Below the pieces are notes generated by a model. It was not told the DNA's origin. It did not search any database and worked only from the letters and a program-made list of their open reading frames with translations. A stretch of DNA of 12,424 nt. It comes from Nocardioides sp. GTDB taxonomy: Bacteria; Actinomycetota; Actinomycetes; Propionibacteriales; Nocardioidaceae. A program made the translations under genes and the position numbers. The stretch is from assembly GCA_031177735.1 (NCBI GenBank), contig JAPSKJ010000052.1, forward strand, positions 1 through 12,424. Direction: 5' to 3'. Shown here piece by piece: positions 6,621-12,424 of the stretch (positions are counted from its first letter, which is position 1; each line of letters opens with the position of its first letter).

Positions 6621-6631
6621 GTATTTACTTT
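6621..6631 (+). promoter_or_regulatory. Possible promoter of the nicO operon
   Basis: GTATTTACTTT is the most AT-rich run in this gap and contains TACTTT (6626-6631), which fits TANNNT. It would give a leader of about 60 bases before GTG 6697. Read on the minus strand it begins TGAAAGTAAAT, which weakly resembles one half of an actinobacterial Zur site; I would not call it one. Confidence 0.4.
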
Positions 6632-6686
6632 CAGGTTCCCCGCCGGATACCGACCCGACCTGCGGTGGACAGCGCTGCTGGCCATG

Positions 6687-6704
6687 GTGGGCGACTGTGC
6701 CCAC
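6687..6704 (+). promoter_or_regulatory. Hairpin enclosing the nicO start codon
   Basis: GTGGGC (6687-6692) and GCCCAC (6699-6704) can pair across the loop GACTGT, which contains the first two bases of the GTG start (6697). The left arm overlaps the only ribosome-site-like run, GGTGGG (6686-6691). Such a structure could limit nicO translation, but short GC-rich stems are frequent in this kind of genome. Confidence 0.3.
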
Positions 6705-7536
6705 GACCCCGGCGTTCACGCCCTTGGCCCTCGACCTGCTCGGCGCCGCTGCCCTCGGCGACCGGCTCGTCGACCTGGTGCAGACACCGGGCTTCACCCT
6801 CGCCGCGTTCGTGGTCGCCTTCCTCGCCGGAGCCGCGCACGCGGTCGGTCCCGGGCACGGCAAGAGTCTCGCCGCGGCCTACCTCGTCGGCTCCGACGGC
6901 AAGGTGCGCGATGCCGCCTGGCTGGGGCTCAGCGTCGCTGTCATGCACACGCTCTCGGTGCTCGTCATCGGCGTGCTCTGGACGTTCTTCTCCCTCTCCG
7001 ACCTGGTGCGCCTCGAGCAGCTCACCACCGCGCTGCAGCTGACCGGCGGACTGCTGGTCGTCGGCGTCGGCCTCTGGCTGCTCCGCCGCCAGCTGCGCCG
7101 GCGCGGCGCTACCGCCGGTCACGGCCACGGGCACGGTCACGGTCACGGGCATGGGCACGGGCACGGGCACGGGCACGCCGACCCCGGCGCGCACACGGCC
7201 GCGCCGAGCCGCCCCGGTCTGGTGCTCCTCGGCATGTCCGGCGGTCTGACCCCCTCACCCAGCGCGTTCCTGGTGCTCATCACCGGCCTGTTCAGTGGCC
7301 GGTCCGGCTTCGCCCTCGCGCTGGTGATCGTGTTCGGGCTCGGCCTGGCCTCGGTGCTGTTCGCGGTCGGGCTGCTCGCCTTGAGCGGGCGCAACGTGGT
7401 GGTCCGTGCGGCCGAGTCGCGCGCGGTGCTCGCCGCGGCCACTCGGGTGGCGCCGGTCCTCGCCGCCGCCAGCATCACGGTCATCGGCGGCACCGTGACC
7501 ACCCTGGCCGTCCGCAGCATGGTCGGTCCCGCATGA
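6697..7536 (+). CDS. NicO-family nickel/cobalt transporter with His-rich loop
   Basis: The protein has 279 residues. The family signature HAVGPGHGK (48-56) lies in the first membrane segments, and a second motif, GMSGGLTPSPSAF (179-191), resembles the conserved GGL.P.P motif of RcnA/NicO proteins. Hydrophobic segments lie near 33-55, 75-98, 108-130, 173-198, 208-230 and 245-272. Between the third and fourth is a cytoplasm- or exterior-facing loop of ten Gly-His pairs (141-160), expected to bind Ni, Co or Zn. By family it moves Ni2+/Co2+ across the membrane, more often as efflux (RcnA); direction and metal are not decided by sequence. GTG 6697 is the first possible start in this frame for over 90 bases upstream, with a weak GGTGGG before it. 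The stop overlaps the next gene's ATG (ATGA), so the two are coupled. Confidence 0.92.
   Translation: MPTTPAFTPLALDLLGAAALGDRLVDLVQTPGFTLAAFVVAFLAGAAHAVGPGHGKSLAAAYLVGSDGKVRDAAWLGLSVAVMHTLSVLVIGVLWTFFSLSDLVRLEQLTTALQLTGGLLVVGVGLWLLRRQLRRRGATAGHGHGHGHGHGHGHGHGHGHADPGAHTAAPSRPGLVLLGMSGGLTPSPSAFLVLITGLFSGRSGFALALVIVFGLGLASVLFAVGLLALSGRNVVVRAAESRAVLAAATRVAPVLAAASITVIGGTVTTLAVRSMVGPA
7117..7176 (+). repeat. Ten tandem 6-base Gly-His units inside nicO
   Basis: Ten consecutive GGN-CAY codon pairs encode (GH)10. Most units are GGGCAC or GGTCAC, so the DNA is close to a perfect hexanucleotide repeat. Gain or loss of units would stay in frame and change only the length of the metal-binding loop. Confidence 0.9.
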
Positions 7537-8192
7537 TCGCGCTGCACCCGTTCGGTGACCCGCAGACGGTCGTCACCGGCTCCGATGGCGAGGTCGTGAC
7601 CGTGGTCTGGCGGGTGGGCGCCCCGGACGACCTGACGCTGCTCGGCATCGACCTCGGCGTGCTGCCGGAGGACCGGGTCATGCTCGATGGCGCGATCACC
7701 TACGACGCCGGTGATGCCGACCTCGTCGCTGACTCCCCCGAGCTGGTGGCCTACGTGCTCGAGCACGTCACCGTGCACAGCGAGGGCGAGGAGTGCACCG
7801 GTGCGGTGAGCGAGGTCGGCGACCTGATCGCGGACGGGGCGACGCTGGCCTTCACCTGCCGGGGCCCCGTCAGCCAGGCCGAGATCGCAGTGACGACGCT
7901 GACCGACCTGCACCCGGCGTACCGCACCCTCGCGACGGGCCCGGACGGCCAGCGGGCCGTCTACGACCAGAACGCCAGCACGCACGCCTGGACCTTCGAC
8001 CCCGCCGTGGCGACCGCGGCGGTGACGGGCGGGACGGCGACCGCACCCGCCTCGTCGCCGGCGGGCACCGACCTCGGCTCCAGCGCCGCCCTGCAGATGG
8101 GTGGCGTGGGAGCCGTCCTCGTCCTCCTCGCCGCCGGCGGGCTCGCGCTCCGGCGGCGGGCGCAACGCACCACCACCTCCACCCCCTCCTAA
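7533..8192 (+). CDS. HPFGDPQ-type membrane-anchored protein coupled to NicO
   Basis: The protein has 219 residues and starts MIALHPFGDPQ. Residues 5-155 form a beta-rich soluble domain with a cysteine pair (Cys88, Cys109) and a motif-like run, TLTDLHPAYRTLATG (122-136). An Ala/Thr/Ser/Pro linker (158-185) leads to one membrane segment (about 188-206) ending LALRRRAQR, a stop-transfer pattern. I recall related actinobacterial proteins next to NicO genes whose mature part begins with His-Pro after a signal peptide, but could not verify this here. In this copy no signal peptide is visible: only MIAL precedes the HP, and the open frame upstream within nicO encodes Arg/His-rich, not hydrophobic, sequence. 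The ATG overlaps the nicO stop by four bases. A metal-chaperone or sensor role for the transporter is inference only. Confidence 0.8.
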   Translation: MIALHPFGDPQTVVTGSDGEVVTVVWRVGAPDDLTLLGIDLGVLPEDRVMLDGAITYDAGDADLVADSPELVAYVLEHVTVHSEGEECTGAVSEVGDLIADGATLAFTCRGPVSQAEIAVTTLTDLHPAYRTLATGPDGQRAVYDQNASTHAWTFDPAVATAAVTGGTATAPASSPAGTDLGSSAALQMGGVGAVLVLLAAGGLALRRRAQRTTTSTPS

Positions 8193-8196
8193 GGAG
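8191..8196 (+). promoter_or_regulatory. Strong ribosome binding site built on the preceding stop codon
   Basis: AAGGAG overlaps the TAA stop of the HPFG gene (TAAGGAG) and lies six bases before GTG 8203. It fixes the start of the large downstream gene, which has no nearby ATG, and argues that both genes are on one transcript. Confidence 0.85.
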
Positions 8197-8202
8197 TTCC
8201 CC

Positions 8203-11200
8203 GTGTCAGCACGACACCGTCCTCGGCCGTGGCGCCGACTCGCCCTCGCGGCGGTCGGACTCGCGGTCGCGACCGGCTCGCTCACGCCAACACCGGTGAG
8301 CCAGGCTGCGCCCGCTCCGGTCGGGGCGCCCAGCGCTCCTGCGCCCGCGGCCGCCGCCGAGGTGCCCGCCGCCGACCTGCTCGACGCCGACTTCGCCGGC
8401 GGCACGGCGAGCGACCACGCGCAGGGCCTGCCGGCCACCACGTGGGGCACGCCCACCTACGCCACCGACCCCGAGCTGGGGGACATCCTCCGCGTCACCT
8501 CTCCGGAGTCCGCGCCGACGCTGGCCGACGACGCGGTGTCCTTCGACTGGGCCGGCCAGTGGAGCAAGATCACCACCGGCTTCGCGATCGAGTGCGTCTT
8601 CCGGATCGACATGACGACGCCGGTCGGCTCCGAGAAGGACCTGTGCTCCTCCAAGGAGGGTGGTGGCTTCTCGATCTACGTCACCGGCGGCAATCTCGGC
8701 ACGATGGCCCACATCGGGGGCGGCTACAAGAGCGTGCTGACCCCCATCGACGGCCACGCGTGGCACCACGCCCTCTCGGTCTGGGACGGCAGCAGCCTGA
8801 CCCTCTACGTCGACGGTGCGCCGGTCGGCTCCACTCCCGCGACCGGCACCTTCCTGGCTCCGCCGAACGCCGCGACGCACCGGTTCGTCGTCGGTGGTGA
8901 CGCCGCACCGAGCGGCGTCGGCCAGTGGGCCCCGCCCTCGTCGTACGCCGGCACCAAGGTGTGGTCCCAGCCGCTCGACGCAGCACAGGCCCGGGCGGCC
9001 GCCGCCGCCTACGGCTTCGTCACCACGGTGCCCGAGGCCGACGTGCTGGACGTCGACTTCTCCGACGGCACGCCCGTGGACCGCGCGCAGAACCTCGCCC
9101 TGAAGACCTGGGGCGCCCCCGTGATCACCCACGACAGCGCCCTCGGCCGCAACGTGGCCGTCTTCGACGGGGTCGACGACGCCTACGGCTACCGGTTCCA
9201 CGAGCAGTGGGACAAGCTCGCCGGGGGCTACGCGATCGAGTGCACCTTCAAGTTCAACGGCACCCTGCCCGTCGGGCAGGAGGAGGACATCTGCTCGTCC
9301 AAGGAGAGCGGCGGCACGACGATCTCGATCTACGGCGACCAGCTGACCTTCAACCCCCACACCGGCGGCGCCTACCGCGGCGCCGGCACCACCATGCAGG
9401 CCGGCCGCTGGTACCACGCGATCGGCACCTGGGACGGCGCGAACGCGCGGCTCTACGTCAACGGCCTCCTGGCGGCGACCACCGCGGCCCCGGGCGCCCT
9501 CGGCAAGCCCAGCGCGACCGCCACGCAGTGGGTGCTGGGCGCCGACGCGGCCAACAACGCCGGCGCGCAGTTCTACGCCCCCACCACCATCGCGGCGTCG
9601 CGGGTCTACGACGAGGCGCTCGACGTGGCCGAGATCGGCGCCCTCTACGCCGAGGAGCTCGGCGGCGTCCCCGGGTCCCAGGTCGCGCTGAACAGCACGG
9701 CACCCGCCGAGGGTGACCACCTGGACGCCCCGGTGACCTTCGAGGCCGACATCACCAACGAGGTGAACGCGACCGGCTGGTCCTACCTGCTCGACGGCCG
9801 CCCGATCGCGCCGGGGCAGGAGATCGGCGCGGGACTCGCGGCCGGTGACCACCGGATCGTGATCACCGCGACCGGCGTCTTCGGCGAGCCCTACCGCTGG
9901 GAGGTCTCGTTCACCTCCGCAGCCATCCCGACCGACGGCGGCACCGATGCCGACCAGGGCGAGGGCTCGGTCGCGCTGTCCGCGATCGCGCACAGCCCCG
10001 ACGGCGGCGAGGTCACGACCACCTTCCGCGAGGCCACGGCGACCCCGGCCGGCGGCGGCTTCCAGGGCGTGGTGGCAGCCATGCCGACCACGCTGGAGTT
10101 CGACTACACCGAGCAGGCGCAGATCGCCGGTCGACAGCTGCCCGACGGCGAGCGCGTCTCCTCGGCGTCCACCCGCAACATCCCGTTCCAGCGTTACGAC
10201 GTCGCCGTCACCTCCGCCGAGGAACAGCGGATCGTCTGGAGCGGTATCGCAGACCCGGCCCGCGCGGTGAGCCTGCACGCGTGGAACACCGCCACCCAGA
10301 GGTGGCTGGAGGTGGCCACCTCCCGCGGAGCGGCGGACCGCGACACGGTGCTCAGCGGACGGATCCGGCCCGAGCTGGTCGACAACGGCGTGGTGCACGT
10401 GCTGGTCACCGGCGTCGACCCGTTCGCCGACGACCTCGCCCCGCGCGATGAGTCGGCCCAGGACGACAAGGACCGCTTCGAGGACCCGGCGGACTACGAC
10501 TTCTCCTTCGCCCACTTCACCGACACGCAGTACCTCGCCGAGGGCGCCGCGGGCGGCACCTACGACGACTTCGACGGCAACGCCGAGCCGACCGACGTGA
10601 TGCAGGAGGAGGAGCGGGCGATCTGGGAGGCGGCGTACGACGCCTCCACCGAGTGGATCACCGACAACGCCGGTCCCCGCAAGATCGCCTACACCGCGCA
10701 CACCGGTGACGTGATCGAGAACGACTACAACGACCCGCTGGCCACCAACGCGAGCGGCGGGCTGCTGTGGCCCGGCCTCGAGGAGCAGGTCACCCGCGAG
10801 TTCCAGGTCACCCAGGAGTCGCACGACACCATGGACCAGGCGGGGATCGTCAACCAGGTGATCGCGGGCAACCACGACAACCAGCTCGGCAACGAGACCG
10901 GTCCGACGTCGCGGTTCAACCAGTACTACGGACCGCAGCGCTACTACGAGGCCTCCGAGCGGTGGCCGGCCGGCGCGTCCTACCACGCCTGGGACGAGTC
11001 CAGCGAGACCGCCAAGGACGGCCGGGACAACCAGAACAACTACGTGCTGTTCTCCGCCGGCGGGCTGGACTTCGTCGCCGTGGGCCTCTCCTACGGGGTC
11101 ACGCAGGCCGAGGCCGACTGGGCGAGCTCGGTGTTCGCCCGCTATCCCGATCGCAACGGCATCCTCATCACGCACGCCTACATCGCGCCCTCGACGGCGC

Positions 11201-12424
11201 CCGACGGGCGCGGCGCCGGCTTCTCCGCGGACGGCTCCCGACTGTTCGAGGAGGTCGTCGCCAGCAACCCGAACGTCTTCCTGGTCCTCGCCGGGCACGA
11301 GCACGGTGTCGGCACCAACCTGAAGACCGGCGTCGGTGTCACCGTGGAGCACGAGGTCGTCGAGCTGCTCGCGGACTACCAGTTCTACAAGGTGTCCGCC
11401 GCCGAGCTGTGGCCCGAGCAGATCGACCCCAACGGCAACATCGACGTCAACGGTGACGGCACGGTCGACCACCGGTCGACCGACCTGCTGCAGTTCGGCG
11501 CGAGCTTCCTGCGCCTGCTGCAGTTCGACGTCGAGCGCTCGGAGATGAGCATCGACACCTACTCGCCCTTCCTCGACAACTTCGGAGCGACGGAGTACGA
11601 CGACCGGCGCCGCTACAACGGCGCCGAGGACAACCTGGTCATCCCGGTGGACCTCGAGACGCGGACCACGTCGTTCGAGACCGACGCGCTGACGGTCATC
11701 ACCCCGACCGACACCGTGATCGGCGAGGCCACCGCCCGCTCCGGCTGGCCGGCCACCGTCCGGTGGACCGGTCTCAGCGAGGGCGAGGTCTACGCGTGGG
11801 TGGCGGACAGCCGGTCCTCCTCCGGTGAGGTCGTCCGCGGCCTGCGTCAGTACGGCGGCGTCTTCGTCGCCACCGCCGCCGGCACCGACACCGTCGCCCC
11901 GGTCCTCACCCTCCCGGCCACCGACGTGGTCGTCCGGGGCGAGGTGTTCGACCCGCTCGCCGGGGTCAGCGCGACCGACGACACCGACGGCGACGTGACC
12001 GGACGGATCGAGGTGCTCGGGCTGGTCGACACCGACAACCCCGGCTCCTACGCGCTGACCTACGTCGTCTCCGACTCAGCCGGCAACCAGACCGTGGTGC
12101 CGCGGGCGGTGCGGGTCGTGGAGCCGACCGATGACCGGGCGGCGGTGACGGTCACCGCAGGCAACGTCCGCGGGGCGTTCGGCACGGCGGTCCCGCTGCA
12201 GGCCCAGGTCGGCCCGGCCGTGGCCACCGGCACGGTGCAGTTCCTCAACGGCGAGGAGATCCTCTGCGAGGCTCCGGTGGCAGGCGGGACCGCGTCGTGC
12301 GCGCCCGCGATGCTGCCCGCGCCCGGCGACTACGTCGTCACGGCGATCTACTCCGGTGACCAGGCCTACGCTCCGGCGCAGCGCACCTTCGTGCTGACCG
12401 TGACCCAGCCGACCACCCAGCCGA
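8203..12424 (+). CDS. Large exported LamG-metallophosphoesterase protein (3' truncated)
   Basis: The frame stays open from GTG 8203 to the window edge, at least 1407 residues. A signal peptide (basic RPRPWRR, hydrophobic 13-25) probably ends near VSQA-AP. Two LamG-like jellyroll domains follow (about 58-270 and 282-486), each with a matching cysteine pair (131/148, 347/364), then an Ig-like segment (490-575) and a beta region (585-745). The calcineurin-type phosphoesterase domain (about 765-1065 or beyond) has every metal motif: FTDTQ (Asp774, Gln776), TGDVIEN (Asp836), GNHD (Asn890, His891), THAY (His991) and GHEHG (His1032, His1034). A dockerin-like calcium loop, DVNGDGTVD, is at 1081-1089. 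The C-terminal part has a DUF5011-like domain (about 1235-1308) and a Big_3-like Ig domain (1313-1401). It is probably a cell-surface or secreted phosphatase, phosphodiesterase or nucleotidase; the substrate is unknown and the anchor lies beyond the window. Confidence 0.93.
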   Translation, partial: MSARHRPRPWRRLALAAVGLAVATGSLTPTPVSQAAPAPVGAPSAPAPAAAAEVPAADLLDADFAGGTASDHAQGLPATTWGTPTYATDPELGDILRVTSPESAPTLADDAVSFDWAGQWSKITTGFAIECVFRIDMTTPVGSEKDLCSSKEGGGFSIYVTGGNLGTMAHIGGGYKSVLTPIDGHAWHHALSVWDGSSLTLYVDGAPVGSTPATGTFLAPPNAATHRFVVGGDAAPSGVGQWAPPSSYAGTKVWSQPLDAAQARAAAAAYGFVTTVPEADVLDVDFSDGTPVDRAQNLALKTWGAPVITHDSALGRNVAVFDGVDDAYGYRFHEQWDKLAGGYAIECTFKFNGTLPVGQEEDICSSKESGGTTISIYGDQLTFNPHTGGAYRGAGTTMQAGRWYHAIGTWDGANARLYVNGLLAATTAAPGALGKPSATATQWVLGADAANNAGAQFYAPTTIAASRVYDEALDVAEIGALYAEELGGVPGSQVALNSTAPAEGDHLDAPVTFEADITNEVNATGWSYLLDGRPIAPGQEIGAGLAAGDHRIVITATGVFGEPYRWEVSFTSAAIPTDGGTDADQGEGSVALSAIAHSPDGGEVTTTFREATATPAGGGFQGVVAAMPTTLEFDYTEQAQIAGRQLPDGERVSSASTRNIPFQRYDVAVTSAEEQRIVWSGIADPARAVSLHAWNTATQRWLEVATSRGAADRDTVLSGRIRPELVDNGVVHVLVTGVDPFADDLAPRDESAQDDKDRFEDPADYDFSFAHFTDTQYLAEGAAGGTYDDFDGNAEPTDVMQEEERAIWEAAYDASTEWITDNAGPRKIAYTAHTGDVIENDYNDPLATNASGGLLWPGLEEQVTREFQVTQESHDTMDQAGIVNQVIAGNHDNQLGNETGPTSRFNQYYGPQRYYEASERWPAGASYHAWDESSETAKDGRDNQNNYVLFSAGGLDFVAVGLSYGVTQAEADWASSVFARYPDRNGILITHAYIAPSTAPDGRGAGFSADGSRLFEEVVASNPNVFLVLAGHEHGVGTNLKTGVGVTVEHEVVELLADYQFYKVSAAELWPEQIDPNGNIDVNGDGTVDHRSTDLLQFGASFLRLLQFDVERSEMSIDTYSPFLDNFGATEYDDRRRYNGAEDNLVIPVDLETRTTSFETDALTVITPTDTVIGEATARSGWPATVRWTGLSEGEVYAWVADSRSSSGEVVRGLRQYGGVFVATAAGTDTVAPVLTLPATDVVVRGEVFDPLAGVSATDDTDGDVTGRIEVLGLVDTDNPGSYALTYVVSDSAGNQTVVPRAVRVVEPTDDRAAVTVTAGNVRGAFGTAVPLQAQVGPAVATGTVQFLNGEEILCEAPVAGGTASCAPAMLPAPGDYVVTAIYSGDQAYAPAQRTFVLTVTQPTTQP

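Noticed and set aside
6684..6686. ATG upstream of nicO as an alternative start
   Set aside because: It is not in the nicO frame; it opens an Arg-rich shadow. GTG 6697 is the first start codon in the correct frame.
7117..7176. CRISPR-like or minisatellite array
   Set aside because: There are no spacers, the unit is 6 bases, and the repeat lies in frame in a membrane protein as a Gly-His loop.
6336..7532. Upstream extension of the HPFG reading frame, open from 6336
   Set aside because: It runs antisense to the nitroreductase and out of frame through nicO and encodes Arg-rich sequence. ATG 7533 in the ATGA overlap is the sensible start.
11443..11470. Full dockerin domain (cellulosome-type attachment)
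   Set aside because: Only one calcium loop is present; a dockerin needs two repeats, so this is treated as an isolated loop.
8206..11472. Open frame of 1088 codons on the minus strand
   Set aside because: It is antisense to the phosphoesterase gene. Its translation is Val/Gly/Arg-rich with no domain, and such long antisense frames are normal opposite high-GC codon usage. The plus-strand frame has a signal peptide and complete catalytic motifs.

Overview
This is a uniformly high-GC window. Its GTG starts, probable leaderless promoters (TANNNT six to seven bases before the start codon) and gene families suggest an actinomycete, most likely Nocardioidaceae-like; that placement is inference from composition and family resemblance. 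No tRNA, rRNA, CRISPR array, insertion sequence or integrase was seen, and no stretch above 300 bases lacks a gene.

Layout. (1) 1-2203, plus strand: a tight operon holding the 3' part of a DrrA-type ABC ATPase, its ABC-2 permease and a MerR-family regulator, i.e. a drug or lipid exporter with its own regulator. (2) 2247-2672, minus strand: a small acidic lipoprotein, convergent with the MerR gene. (3) 2809-5849, minus strand: a NarL-family sensor kinase and response regulator (4-base overlap), followed by a membrane fatty-acid desaturase. This set recalls the Bacillus DesK-DesR-des membrane-fluidity circuit. A 24-base palindrome lies between the regulator and the desaturase start. (4) 5903-6565, minus strand: a nitroreductase-family flavoprotein. 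(5) 6697-12424, plus strand: a probable three-gene operon. It starts with a NicO-type Ni/Co transporter carrying a (GH)10 loop. An ATGA overlap joins it to a membrane-anchored 'HPFGDPQ' protein. Ten bases further on, a strong Shine-Dalgarno built on the stop codon leads a very large exported protein of at least 1407 residues, which runs off the window. That protein has two LamG-like jellyroll domains, an Ig-like segment, a complete calcineurin-type metallophosphoesterase domain with a dockerin-like calcium loop, and C-terminal Ig-like domains.

The most interesting points are the nicO-HPFG-phosphoesterase operon, whose middle protein lacks the signal peptide its C-terminal anchor seems to need; the desaturase/two-component set with its palindrome; and a diverged intergenic repeat (2769-2794 and 5881-5906) with a 10-base indel beside it.
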